From positions 806,001 to 870,000 of the forward strand of contig NW_024045135.1 in NCBI RefSeq assembly GCF_012273895.1: DNA of 64,000 nucleotides, in the 5' to 3' direction. This document shows, piece after piece, positions 1-11,469 of the stretch (within the stretch, counting starts at the first letter, position 1; each line of letters begins with the position of its first letter). A model generated the notes under the pieces. That model saw nothing but the letters and a program-made list of their open reading frames with translations. It did no database searches and was not told the DNA's origin. This stretch comes from Zerene cesonia (Eukaryota > Arthropoda > Insecta > Lepidoptera > Pieridae). Made by a program: the position numbers and the translations under genes.

Positions 1-657
1 CTAATTCCGTCAATACAATTATGTCACATGGTCACATCTCACATGTTCAAACCTTTGCAAAGGCGGTTTAAGGTTATCATAGTTACAGTTTGTACTGGGT
101 ATATTCACATGGATTAAGGTTTTAAATTATTCAATGAGGAACCAAATTATTTACGCCTAGAAAAAAATTTATGCAACTTTCCGGTGAGCAAACATAAGAC
201 ATTTTAATAACTCATATTGTTCGATACCATCACATATTTTAACAATATTAGCCATTGAATAGTGCATTAGCGAATACTAAAACGCAAAGATAATGTAAAT
301 GTACAAACGACATCATTAATATATAAATCTGGTTCTTTTATATATACCAACATTTCAATAACTATCGTCTAAGATTGTATTTCGATCATTATATAGGAAT
401 AAAAGTTTACAGTTTAATTTAAAAACCAACTAAAAATACAAGCAAACTTTAATCGAAGATAAAGATAAATGCATGAGATCACTGCACAGTGATAACGCCG
501 CCGATTGTCTTTGGTGTGCGTAATTTTTCTCTTTATGAGTTTATTCTTTTATGAAGTACATTAATGGGTTAAATAAATAATCATAAATAAATTGTGATAT
601 CAGTTTCGTTATGTATGCGTAGAGCAGGGCATTCTTCCTTTTTGCACATATAAAATA

Positions 658-845
658 CTAGCTGCGCCCGCTTTCACCCGCGTAAGTCCGTATCCCGTAG
701 GAATATCGGGATAAAAAGTTGCCTATATGTTTTTCCAGTTGTCCAGCTGCCTACGTACCTAATTTCATTGCAATCGTAGTCTTTGCGTGAAAGAGTAACA
801 AACACACGCACATGCTTACACACTTTCGCATTTATAATATTAGTA
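658..845 (-). mobile_element. Helitron-like non-autonomous element, copy A
   Basis: Read on the minus strand this copy begins with the ACTAATATTATAAATGCG motif and ends with a GC-rich hairpin followed by CTAG, the terminal layout of a Helitron. It is about 190 bp and is diverged from the copies near 12091, 19450, 32027, 32910 and 52412. No protein is encoded; the small open frame across it is accidental. The Helitron assignment rests on the termini and on my knowledge of lepidopteran repeats, not on a database search. Confidence 0.7.
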
Positions 846-1019
846 AATGAAAATGAATAAATAATATCCGTACAGTAATGTAAACAGTACACACAGGCAG
901 TACAGTACACACATCATACGTTTTGGCATTGCACTGCATGACTATGAGTCTATTCGGCATCGTGTATAACGGGAAGGCTTTTCGACCCTTACTTCAATCT
1001 TTTCTGTATGTATCATAAG

Positions 1020-1145
1020 CGTACAATTGAGCTGCAGGTTCCCCTGATGGTAAGCGATCACCACTTATGAACACTGTCACACACACGGATGGGCTACCCG
1101 CCTACCCAGAAAAGGTAGGAAAGGATTGACTACTACTACTGGAGA
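1020..1145 (+). repeat. Fragment of a lepidopteran dispersed repeat
   Basis: The segment with CCTGATGGTAAGCGATCACC near 1045 and GGTAGGAAAGGATTG near 1116 matches the left half of the repeat at about 12305-12540, which carries the same CCTGATGGTAAGCG block. It appears truncated on the right. Class not determined. Confidence 0.55.
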
Positions 1146-1827
1146 TAAGGAACTAAAAATATAAGGAAGGTCCGCTGAATCGTAGTGGTATTGTAATAGG
1201 TAAAGCTGTGGTTTCAACAAGTTGGTGCCAGAGGCCACAGCAAGGAACACCATCACTTTCTAAACATTCAATAAGCCCATAAATCCGCGTACAGAACGTG
1301 TGGCCTCCAATATCGTGCGACCTTTTAGTCGGTAATACATTTTCAGGGACCTCCACAGATTCCTATGGACGGTTGTTTCGCTTACCTACCTTACATACTA
1401 GATCGTAGAAAAACATCAGGACTCAGGTATCAACAAAATGTGTTGTCAAACATCCAATGACTTCCGTTATTATGGCTCGTATTCGCTAAGACAAATATCA
1501 CAAAGCATCCTAAAGAAATCTTAATCCTATATATACCTACTGTTGCAAACTTCATTGTTATAAGAATATCTTTATTATGTGAATATTTATACCAATCCAT
1601 TTTTATCACATTATTTATTGTATACTAAAAAAAGAACAAAATGGAGATAAAAGGCTTATTGCCTTTTATCTCTTTTATCTCCCCATTATATAGACCGGTT
1701 TATGTGCAAAATTAACTGGTTCTGATATTTTACATTTTAGTTTTATGTACATTTTGATACTTTATTAAATCCGATGTTTTAACACGCTTGATTTATTTAT
1801 TTATTTTTAGCGTCGCATGTATGTTTG

Positions 1828-2277
1828 TATGTTTGCATATAACCGACTCCTTGAACCACTGAACTGACAGATTTAATTCAAACTTTGTACTCTTATGTAA
1901 AGATTCGAAACAATGCAATAAATTCATGAGTTTATCGATTCGCCATCGATCGCCAGGATCAGGTTCGATATGGTTTAGACGATATGATTAGTTTTTTATG
2001 TTCGTAAGTGCGTCAATCACGTAAAAATCAATTCGCAGATTTTGGCAATATTTTATATGGGAAACGGACCAATATCTGGTTCAACATGTAGGCTATGCCG
2101 CATTAGAAAAAAAAAGGAGCTGTCTATCTATACCGAAGGATAAAAAAAGAATGTTGACTTCACGCTTCCCAGTCCATTCTTTCTACCCGTCGTCATTATT
2201 TTCCTATTCCTTAAAAAATACACGAAGTATAAAAATAATTTTAATGTATGCGAGTGAAGCCGGGGACGGATAGCTAG
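1828..2277 (+). repeat. Second Helitron-like repeat family, diverged copy
   Basis: Positions 1828-1937 share several exact blocks, including 24 identical bases at 1867-1890, with an inverted copy at about 59782-59910. The right end near 2255-2277 reads GAAGCCGGGGACGGATAGCTAG, which resembles the hairpin-plus-CTAG terminus of other lepidopteran Helitron-like elements. Whether 1828 and 2277 are ends of a single element is an inference. Confidence 0.5.
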
Positions 2278-2592
2278 TAATAATGTAAAATATACCATAT
2301 TATTATATTATATTTTATAACGTATACTTACAAGTTGTTAGTGGCACATAAAACGGACGAAATTTGAAAAATACGTTACGAATTGAATAATTTCAATGAA
2401 CGTTTAGGTTAATAAAAATATACGGAATTTTAAAATTATGTATTCAGAGAGATATGATATTACGTCGTTAACACCACCTATATATTAAATGAAGGTAAAT
2501 GACATTCGCACATTTCGCATGGCGTATTTTAATCTGGCGTATACTTTGTAGAAAAAAATATTGTTTTTTTTTTTTATTAAACAACTTTCATT

Positions 2593-5296
2593 ATGAATAC
2601 TTTAGAAAATAAAGTGGCTTTAGTGACGGGCGGAGCTAATGGTATCGGAGCTGAAATCGTTAAGGCATTTTTAAATGAAGGTGCAAAGGTGAGTGTAGAG
2701 TTTAAGTATAATTAATTTCTTGCAAAGAAAGTCACGTATGTTTTATCGAAGTGGGATATAAATGCCATGAGATTTTAATATTATTTATATTAAAATTTAA
2801 ATTCTGTCCTTGAGTATGTAGGTGTATATATATGTATATGTAGGTGTATGTAGGTGTGTAGTAGGTGATACAATTTTTGTTATGAATTCATCTGATTTTA
2901 TAGCACATCTTTATATTATCACAGGTAACTATTTTAGATATCAATGAAAGCGCGGCGAATGAATTGGTACAAAATTTGGCGGGAAAACATGGCAAGGATA
3001 GAATACAGTTTATAAAATGTGATGTTAGCAAGGAGGATCAACTACTAGACGCATTCGAAAAAGTCAACCACCAGTTTCAATACATTGATGTCATAGTTAA
3101 CAATGCTGGCATAGCAGACGAATCATTTGATATGTACCAAAAAGAAATCGATTTGAATTTCGTAAGTAAACTTTATAATAATNNNNNNNNNNNNNNNNNN
3201 NNNNNNNNNNNNNNNNNNNNNNNNNNNNNNNNNNNNNNNNNNNNNNNNNNNNNNNNNNNNNNNNNNNNNNNNNNNNNNNNNNNNNNNNNNNNNNNNNNNN
3301 NNNNNNNNNNNNNNNNNNNNNNNNNNNNNNNNNNNNNNNNNNNNNNNNNNNNNNNNNNNNNNNNNNNNNNNNNNNNNNNNNNNNNNNNNNNNNNNNNNNN
3401 NNNNNNNNNNNNNNNNNNNNNNNNNNNNNNNNNNNNNNNNNNNNNNNNNNNNNNNNNNNNNNNNNNNNNNNNNNNNNNNNNNNNNNNNNNNNNNNNNNNN
3501 NNNNNNNNNNNNNNNNNNNNNNNNNNNNNNNNNNNNNNNNNNNNNNNNNNNNNNNNNNNNNNNNNNNNNNNNNNNNNNNNNNNNNNNNNNNNNNNNNNNN
3601 NNNNNNNNNNNNNNNNNNNNNNNNNNNNNNNNNNNNNNNNNNNNNNNNNNNNNNNNNNNNNNNNNNNNNNNNNNNNNNNNNNNNNNNNNNNNNNNNNNNN
3701 NNNNNNNNNNNNNNNNNNNNNNNNNNNNNNNNNNNNNNNNNNNNNNNNNNNNNNNNNNNNNNNNNNNNNNNNNNNNNNNNNNNNNNNNNNNNNNNNNNNN
3801 NNNNNNNNNNNNNNNNNNNNNNNNNNNNNNNNNNNNNNNNNNNNNNNNNNNNNNNNNNNNNNNNNNNNNNNNNNNNNNNNNNNNNNNNNNNNNNNNNNNN
3901 NNNNNNNNNNNNNNNNNNNNNNNNNNNNNNNNNNNNNNNNNNNNNNNNNNNNNNNNNNNNNNNNNNNNNNNNNNNNNNNNNNNNNNNNNNNNNNNNNNNN
4001 NNNNNNNNNNNNNNNNNNNNNNNNNNNNNNNNNNNNNNNNNNNNNNNNNNNNNNNNNNNNNNNNNNNNNNNNNNNNNNNNNNNNNNNNNNNNNNNNNNNN
4101 NNNNNNNNNNNNNNNNNNNNNNNNNNNNNNNNNNNNNNNNNNNNNNNNNNNNNNNNNNNNNNNNNNNNNNNNNNNNNNNNNNAAAAATCACAATTAATAA
4201 ATTTTGAAGTATAGAAATATATCATCATATAAGAATACAGAAATACATCATCCCTATATATGCGATAGCCACCACCAAATGATGATAAATACGTTACATT
4301 TGTTAATTATTACCTCCACAATTTATCTTCATAGTATTTACGGTTTATTATAAATATATTCTCACATTAACCAGACTGCAGTTATAACATCATCGTTGAG
4401 AGGAATTGAATTTATGCGAAAGGACAAAGCTGGTAAAGGAGGCACCATCATCAATGTATCCTCGATTTGCGGACTTATAAGGATGTGTCCTGGTCTTTTC
4501 TTGTATGGAGCCATCAAGAGTGCTTTAATCCACTTCGGAAGTTCTATTGGCGTGAGTTCTATCAAATCTATATAATAAATATTAATAGAAGCAGTTTTTT
4601 TTTTACTTTCTTAATAGAATCATACTCTGTTCGTAGTATGTTCGAATGCGAAAAGCTTTGCAAATTGTCTGTGAAATGGAACAAGGTTAAATATTTCCGG
4701 TTTCACACTTTAATAGGATAAATTCCATTGTTCACAGTAAAATGGCTGCCACGCCATACTACTAAGTTTTTATTATGCTTAATACATTTATAGAACAAAA
4801 CATTGTACTTTATAAATTTGGGCCGAAGTTATTGAAGAAACCTATCATTTTCGAGATATCTTTTTATTTCTATTTAATGTACAAAAAACTTTTATTAATT
4901 CTTAGATGAAAGAATATTATTCTAGAACAAATGTGAGGGTGATCACGATTTGTTTTGGAGTAACGCAATCAAATCTAGCATTGACAGCGAAAAGTTTTGA
5001 TGAAGAAATAAATCGCGACAATGAACAAATTATGCGTAATTTTACCTTAAGGAGTCCTTTACAACCGTAAGTCGTTACGCTTTTTCATTAATTAAAATAA
5101 GTTTAAATCAAATGCTTTCCTTTAATTAATTATTATGTTATTATACAGTGCAGAAGTAGCAGCTAAGGGAGTGGTTGAAAGTTTCACAAATGGTGAAAGT
5201 GGAAGTGTCTGGCTTGTGAACAATGGAAAAATTTGCGACATAACTGATAATATAGACCAAGCTTTCGAAGTAATGAGTGAAAAAGTAAATATTTGA
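2593..5296 (+). CDS. Short-chain dehydrogenase/reductase, 15-PGDH-like
   Basis: Five exons (2593-2688, 2925-3161, 4375-4551, 4906-5066, 5149-5296) join in frame to 272 residues, the usual length of insect classical SDRs annotated as 15-hydroxyprostaglandin dehydrogenase or alcohol dehydrogenase-like. Visible are the nucleotide-binding TGGANGIG at residues 12-19, LDI with Asp37 (suggesting NAD rather than NADP), the CDV turn at 64-66, NNAG at 91-94, the tetrad Asn110, the VSS serines at 140-141, and YGAIK with Tyr155 and Lys159. It should be a soluble NAD-dependent oxidoreductase; the substrate cannot be read from sequence. An oddity is FG where most relatives have the PG after beta-strand 6 (CFGVTQSNL). 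Intron 2 contains a 1000-N gap but loses no coding sequence. An AATAAA lies at 5395. Family assignment is firm, the precise name is not. Confidence 0.9.
2815..2870. repeat. Minisatellite-like repeat in dehydrogenase intron 1
   Basis: Imperfect tandem copies of TGTAGGTGTATG and TATATATGTA within the first intron of the dehydrogenase gene. No function suggested. Confidence 0.6.
3183..4182. other. Assembly gap of 1000 N
   Basis: Exactly 1000 N, so the true length is probably unknown. It lies inside intron 2 of the dehydrogenase gene: exon 2 ends at 3161 with GTAAGT and exon 3 begins at 4375 in the same phase. Confidence 0.95.
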
Positions 5297-5800
5297 AAAA
5301 TCATTATTAATTTATATTGTTTCTTATTCTGGTATAATGGTGTCTTTCTGATTATATTCTTTTTGAATTTTGCTCTTTTACTTAATTAATATTTAATAAA
5401 TACTAACAAAGGATGAGATTGGTATGCTATTAATATACCTTTAAGTAATTTATTCATTCAACTAGACTTATTTTAGAAGCATATTTATTTGTGCGCGTTT
5501 TTGAATCTCAAAAATACATTATTTAATATTTACCACCGATAGAAAAACATTTTCTACCTTTGAGGAGAACTTTGTAGTATTAAGGAATGTTCAATGGCGT
5601 TAGCTGAATAACCGAATAACCCGTACTCAATAACCTCGTACTCAATCTAGTAAGGCGAAGCATTTATGACATAACATATTTGACAGTTGACATGTGTCTG
5701 TCACATTTGATACATAGTGTCTGTTCACTGCTGTCATTTATCAAACTAATACAAACGTATTTTTGTAATATCGATGTGTAATAAAATTTAAGTTATTAAA
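5297..5800. other. Intergenic spacer: dehydrogenase 3' end and MED27 promoter
   Basis: The spacer contains the dehydrogenase poly(A) signal (AATAAA at 5395-5400). A short direct repeat around CGTACTCAATAACC lies at about 5615-5650. The 100 bases before 5801 presumably hold the MED27 promoter and short leader. No other gene seen. Confidence 0.6.
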
Positions 5801-6700
5801 ATGAATCAAACAATAAACGTTGATCAACTAAATTCCGCCTTAACATCATTAAGAACTCTACGATCTAGTGTTAGTCATGTATTTGAAACCTTATCGAATG
5901 GCCTCAGAGCCGACCACGGTGAAGACGGGAAAGACAAATTTCTGTTAGAGCTCCAGGAACTTCTTAACAATGTGAACATTAACGTTAGAGACTTGGAACA
6001 GACAGTGAATGGTTTACCGATACCTACGGCACCATTCAATTTAGGAAACACTACGTTTTTAAGCCAAGAAACTACACAGGACCGGCAAGCGTTGTATACT
6101 CAATTAGTAAACAGTTACAAGTGGACGGATAAGATACACGAATACAGCTCGTTTGCTCATACGCTGTTAAGTCAAAACTCTCTAAAGAGATCGAACCTCA
6201 ATTCGGGCAGCACAAAACGTCGGGGGAAATTACACAGTAACCACAACGTGGCTCCGCTACAAGTGGACAACGTCATAAATAACATCGACAGATCTTACAA
6301 TGATATGAAAATAACGATATCCCGGCCGTTCGCTAGCAATGCCGTCGTCCAAATCAACTTGAGCCATGTATTGAAAGCAGTTGTAGCATTCAAAGGGCTC
6401 TTAATGGAGTGGGTGATGGTGAAAGGTTATGGGGAGACACTCGATCTGTGGACAGAATCGCGTCACAATGTGTTCCGGAAGGTTACAGAAAATGCACATG
6501 CAGCTATGTTGCACTTCTATTCCCCAATGCTTCCAGAATTAGCTGTGCGCTCGTTTATGACTTGGTTACACAGTTATGTGAATCTATTTAGTGAGCCATG
6601 CAAGAGATGTGGATGTCATTTACACCACACATCCATGTTGCCGCCAGCCTGGCGTGACTTCCGTACCCTTGACCCGTTCCATGATGAGTGCAAACAATAG
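5801..6700 (+). CDS. MED27: Mediator complex subunit 27 (MED27)
   Basis: Intronless 299-residue protein, close to the ~310 residues of animal MED27 (Crsp34). MED27 sits in the upper tail of Mediator and bridges activators to RNA polymerase II in the nucleus. The N-terminal ~100 residues (LNSALTSLRTLRSSVSHVFE, LLELQELLNNVN) look like the helical Mediator-binding region. The C-terminal signature is well kept: CKRCGCHLHH at 267-276 and LDPFHDEC at 290-297, a Cys/His cluster typical of the family C-terminus. The start at 5801 is the first ATG of the frame and gives the expected N-terminus. An ATTAAA at 6872 is a plausible poly(A) signal. The gene converges with the RCC1L-like gene, about 1.07 kb stop to stop. 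Confidence 0.93.
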   Translation: MNQTINVDQLNSALTSLRTLRSSVSHVFETLSNGLRADHGEDGKDKFLLELQELLNNVNINVRDLEQTVNGLPIPTAPFNLGNTTFLSQETTQDRQALYTQLVNSYKWTDKIHEYSSFAHTLLSQNSLKRSNLNSGSTKRRGKLHSNHNVAPLQVDNVINNIDRSYNDMKITISRPFASNAVVQINLSHVLKAVVAFKGLLMEWVMVKGYGETLDLWTESRHNVFRKVTENAHAAMLHFYSPMLPELAVRSFMTWLHSYVNLFSEPCKRCGCHLHHTSMLPPAWRDFRTLDPFHDECKQ

Positions 6701-7769
6701 TCCATGTGGTATTGAATGGGAAAGAGAGGATGCGGTCGTGGGTAGCTTTCTCATTCAATACTAAAAATATAATACGAACTGCTTAATGGATTGTGAACTG
6801 AATTGTGTAAATATTTTATTTATTGTATGTACAATGTATGTAAGCGATTATATATGAAATAGTTTTGAAATATTAAATGTTTATTCAATCTCTTAATCCA
6901 AAACTGTCATACTGATTATGGTTACTTATACAAATAGTTATGATAATTAATTCTTTCACAGCAGATACAATGGATATAACGCTTGGTATTGTGATTATTT
7001 TTTCTTATTTTTTTTTACTCTAATCTGTCTCCTTTGTGGGACTTACCTTAGTAGTATCTGACCTGTCACATCCTAATTGTTAAAAGTAGCTGCGTTTACT
7101 GTAATTCTATTAAATGTTTAAGATTTACCCATATATATGTGATATGCCCGACAATTGATTAACCAATAAGTTGAATTTTGCACATACTAAGTTGCACTTA
7201 AGTTATAAGAAATATCACTTTCACTTATATTGAAAATGACATTTTAGTGTAACTAGAATATTTTCATAAAACATGTGTATCTAGAAAATAATAAGGTGTA
7301 ATTTTTAAATAAAAATCTGAATATACAGTATGTTAACTTTTCTTTCCATAACAAACAAACTTAATATAACAAATTTTATAATAATCATAATGTTACATTT
7401 GTACAATTATATTTAAACTCACTATACCACATCTGAATTTAATTGGGTAAAACATACATTAGCATATGTTTGTTTATATAATACCGAAGTTGCCAATTAA
7501 GCTAAAAATAGCTCACAACATGAACACAGTAAAGATCCACATAGCGAAATTCGTGTTATAGCCATAACACGAATTTCGCTAATGGCAATAAAGAAAAGCC
7601 ATGACACATTCTGTACATTAATTGGTTAACTATAACACAATGGACTGGCTTTTATAATTTTTGAAACTATTTTCAATTTGTCGAAAAAAGGAAGTTCCTT
7701 ATTAATTTTGGTAGCAAAACATATGATACAAATTTCATTGACATATTCAAATAACTAACATTGAAATCA
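6701..7769. other. Convergent 3' flanks of MED27 and RCC1L-like gene
   Basis: AT-rich 3'-UTR and intergenic sequence between two convergent genes. The one notable structure is the perfect hairpin at 7542-7581. No coding exon or RNA gene recognised. Confidence 0.6.
7542..7581. repeat. Perfect 18-bp inverted repeat (hairpin)
   Basis: Arms 7542-7559 (TAGCGAAATTCGTGTTAT) and 7564-7581 are exact reverse complements around a 4-base AGCC loop. It lies 189 bp past the RCC1L-like stop codon and about 840 bp past the MED27 stop, so it may be in a 3' UTR. The loop is too tight and the arms too short for a typical MITE. Confidence 0.9.
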
Positions 7770-9478
7770 CTATACAAATGGCCGACACATAGCAATGGTA
7801 TGATCAACACTACATTTAACTGACAGTACATGAGCACCAATACCAACTTTTAAAGGGAAATGTTGATCTTTGTCGTGCCCCAAACCTAAACAGCCATGCC
7901 TATTCCTGCCCCAAGTGTATAAGTCCCCATTATTAGTTATTGCTGCTAGATGTCCGATGCCACCCGCAACCTTCACTACCATGCTTTCTGGGTTGAATTC
8001 ATTCCTGCCGAACAGAGGTGCTGGTATTTGTGTGGGTTTGGCTGTGTGGTGAACGTTAGGCCCCAGACCCAATAAGCCGAAACCCCAGACAAAAACATCG
8101 CCTTGATCTGCAAAGTTATAGTATGTTAGCAACAAATAAATTAACTTGAGAAAGTGTCAATAATAGATATTGAGGCTAAAATGACATTTATATTATATAT
8201 CGATACATAAAATGCTGCAATGCAAAATCAGTGCTTATGATTTTTTTTAATACATTGACTTAAAAATATATTTAAATTATTACAAAATATATGGAATACA
8301 CTTACCATTACAAATAAGACAGAACGATCCACCCGCGGCGATATCAACTATTTTCCCTATCCCTTTAGTGAAGTGTACTAAAGCGTAGGACGTGTTCACT
8401 TGCTGTTGGTCTGTAGACATGGGTATTTGACCATATTCCGAATTGCCCCAACCAAAAAGTTCACCTTTGCCTGAAATAGAAATTAGAATAAGGCAATCCT
8501 CTGAGTGATACACAATTCTATCTCTATATAGAATCGTGTATAGACACATAACAACACAAGATCTAAAACAAATTGCAGTCTGTTGCAAAACCATCATCAC
8601 TAAATAATCAGTTTTGAACAACAACAACAAATTAAAGCAATAATATTGACTAGTAATAGATATTCTTTTTAGTCCTTCAAGTTGGAAATTTTGAAACCAA
8701 CCATTCAACGCAAGCACACAGTCGGCCGTAGAGGCGATCTTGACCACCTTCTCACTGGTGATGTCCCCACGCACAGGGGCCGGTGGTCCTTGCGCCTCGA
8801 AATTGCCCAGCCCCGTCTGTCCATCTGCTCCCCATCCACATGAATATACTTTACCGGATTCCGTTAGGAAAAAGCTGTAAAAGTAATATTCAATGGTATA
8901 GGTAAATATTAAGGTGTCCATTTTTAGTTTTTTTTTTTTCAAGAACCAAAAATTATGGTGTATTGAGTGACAATTGTGTATTTTATAATGGTTGTGTCCC
9001 ACAATTTCACACTTGTAATGATTACATCATATATATCATATAATAAATAGACAGACTTTATGAAATAAAAAATTAAATTTGGGAAAGTTTGATGTACAGT
9101 GTATACATAAGGATTATAAACACATATTATCCACAAATTCTAAAGAGATAATATTTGTCGTATATATAATATAATATTTGAAAAAAAGCAGTGGTGGCTC
9201 AGTGGTGAGGACCTCGGACTTCAAAATCGATAAGTCGGGGTTCGAGACCGGCCGAGCGCGCAGGAAATAAATTGATTTTTCAATTTATCTGCGCATGTAG
9301 ATAACATCACCACTGCTTAAACGGTGAAGGAAAACATCGTGAGGAAACCGGCATGTCCAAGAATTAAAAGTTCGACGGCATGTGACATCTGCCAACCCGC
9401 ATTTGGCCAGCGTGGTGGATTATGGCCTAAACCCTCATAAGAGGCCTGTGTCCCAGCAGTGGGAACATATATGGGCTA

Positions 9479-9546
<68 letters not shown>

Positions 9547-11158
9547 TATTTATCGCATTGTTAGGGATAATCTCTGAGTCTACTAAACTGATTTTAAAAA
9601 TTATTTAACCAATAGAAAGTCACACTATTTGTAAGTGTACTTAGACAATTTTTATATCAACTTATATTATATTCTTATAGATTCTAAGAAGTTTAGTCTT
9701 CTTAGTCTTAGTCTTAGTTTCACATAGCCCTCAAATAAAAGTTTACCTGTGATCTTGACCTGCAACCACATCAATAATTTTATCGCCACCAAGCTTCTTA
9801 ATATTGTGCGAGTGCATACTCCCGCGGTATTCCTCCGAGGGTTTAATTTTCCTTCCACACTGCCCATATGCATTATTGCCGAGAGTGTATACCCCCTCAT
9901 TATCTGTTAGGATTAGAGTGTGAGCTCGGCCGGCTGCTAGACCAATTACCTAGATTTAAATTTTACATAAGAACTAAGACATACAGTATAAATACTAATC
10001 AACTATTTTTATAGACGAGATTAACACTACATCAATACATTGTAGCTGTGCTACGCTTAAGCCCAAGAATGGCCTAACCAATTTGAGTAATTTTTTTTAT
10101 ATTTTTGTTAAGGTTCAGAGAAGGTTCTAATGAAGAAAAGGTATACCATGAGCAGTGCTAATGTTATATAAAATAGTCATCACCTTAGTTTCCAATGACT
10201 TATATGGGATGTATATAGGTGCAGGACTGAGAAGCATTTCTAGTGGATGACCCATCTTTGGAGCATGGTATCCAATCTGCGAGTCTGTATTGATGCCAGT
10301 GCCAAATACTTTATGCTGCTCCTTAGTGTTCACTGCTGCCACAGTAAAACCATACCCGCAGGCTATTTGTGTGACCTGGCAATTATATAATTTTATTTTT
10401 AAGTGAAAAAATTGATACAACCCCCCTAGCAGGTTATAGGGTGAATACATTATGCTACCCATGATAAGTAGGATGGATATTAATTTATGCCTATTCACAT
10501 CTTAAAACAGAATGAATATCCATATAAAGCAAAACACCTTAAACTGTGTAATATTATAAAACTTTACATACTTACATCAAACCTCTCACAGAAACTTGAT
10601 CTCATTGGATGCCATACTAGTTTAAAGTCATTTTTATATGATTTTCTCGATCTATGCTTACCCCGAGGCAAATGTATTCCAAGTGCCCCAGTCTCAGCTA
10701 GACCCCATACATACACCCTTCTATCTGAGCTTTTACTCACTGGATACTGAAATACTAAACAAAATGTTTATTCATATGCCTACCAGACTTAAAATTATGA
10801 AATCATTCAAAACAGAGATTAATAAAATAATAAGTAATAAATATAAACAGTAAAACAAAATGCAGGTCCATAAGGAAGCAATACATATAAGTTATTGGAA
10901 ATGAGAAGAATCGTCTCGATTAGCGAAAACACAGAAAGGTGACAGAAGAGAGATTCCTATGAATTATTAATAACAAACATATGTGAAGCGGAAATTATTA
11001 GCAATAAACTTTTGGTGATTAGACAGTAAGACTGAGTATTTACTCGGTAATTGCTCCTCCTCGTTGGGGTCGAATATTTTTTTCTTGGTTGTTACGGTGC
11101 GGCTTATTGAAGATATGTTTGTCTTTCGGTTCCTGAGTAGTACTTTTAAAGTATTCAT
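7770..11158 (-). CDS. RCC1L: RCC1-like G-exchanging factor-like protein, mitochondrial
   Basis: Seven exons on the minus strand: 11158-11033, 10746-10576, 10375-10184, 9949-9747, 8874-8702, 8470-8306 and 8107-7770. They sum to 1368 nt, 455 residues, matching RCC1L (WBSCR16), about 460 residues. The product is a seven-bladed propeller that acts in the mitochondrial matrix or inner membrane on fusion and mitoribosome maturation (family knowledge). Blade motifs seen include RRVYVWGLAETGALG, ACGYGFTVAAV, AAGRAHTLILTDNEGVY, SCGWGADGQTGLGN, WGNSEYGQ, WGFGLLGLG and WGRNRHGCLGLG. The N-terminus (MNTLKVLLRNRKTNISSISR) is basic, Ser/Thr-rich and free of acids, as in a mitochondrial presequence. The first intron is the weak point: the frame-keeping donor is GTCTTA; an alternative donor GTAAAT with exon end at 11044 joins in frame to an acceptor 7 bases into exon 2. 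Intron 4 carries a SINE. Confidence 0.9.
9188..9543 (+). mobile_element. tRNA-derived SINE with (GAT)n tail
   Basis: About 355 bp inside intron 4 of the RCC1L-like gene, antisense to it. The head carries a Pol III A box (GTGGCTCAGTGGTGAGG) and B box (GGGTTCGAGACC). The body reads GAAAACATCGTGAGGAAACC and ends GGGCTAATGATGATG with a pure (GAT)n tail from about 9481. This is the common lepidopteran tRNA-SINE architecture (Metulj-like). A poly-aspartate reading frame across the tail is an artefact. The 3' end of the same family recurs, inverted, at 60529-60592. Confidence 0.85.
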
Positions 11159-11469
11159 CGCTGCTTTTTAACTTATACTGCATTTACAGTATTAACATAA
11201 AGACTCGTAGAATTAGGAAAAGTAATTTATTTGTATTTAGTGCAATTTTGTTTTGATTTTAAACATTTTTCTATAGACAATTGACAGCTGACATTTACAG
11301 CAACATAGATGGGCATTTTGGTTAAAAGGTGGATGATAAAAACTGATAGTTTTGATATTATTGCAGTATTGGCATGACATAGGTACTGTATTTTTCTCTT
11401 AATTACTGTGTGCCTACGGACGAGTAAAGCAATCAAAGTCCGAATTATCCATAATTTGGACTTTATTTG

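Larger units (their letters stand above)
1..2592. other. Gene-free left flank with degraded repeats
   Basis: I see no gene here. The stretch is AT-rich and holds a Helitron-like element (658-845), a fragment of another dispersed repeat (about 1020-1145), a short palindrome (1644-1672, 12-bp perfect arms around a 5-base loop), and a second Helitron-like segment (about 1828-2277). The open frame on the minus strand at 1153-1356 has no recognisable domain and no splice support. The last 100 bases before 2593 should hold the promoter of the dehydrogenase gene, but I see no clear TATA element that decides it. Confidence 0.6.

Noticed and set aside
1153..1356. 67-codon minus frame with some protein-like composition
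   Set aside because: No recognised motif and surrounded by repeat debris; possibly a decayed transposon fragment but not supportable.
2964..4228. Long open frames running through the N gap, and similar ones at 14038-15192, 24843-25908 and 43592-44758
   Set aside because: They are open only because N codons translate as unknown; real exon ends at 3161 and elsewhere show the gaps are intronic or in flanks.
9382..9564. Frame encoding a long aspartate run
   Set aside because: It is the (GAT)n tail of the SINE, not a protein.
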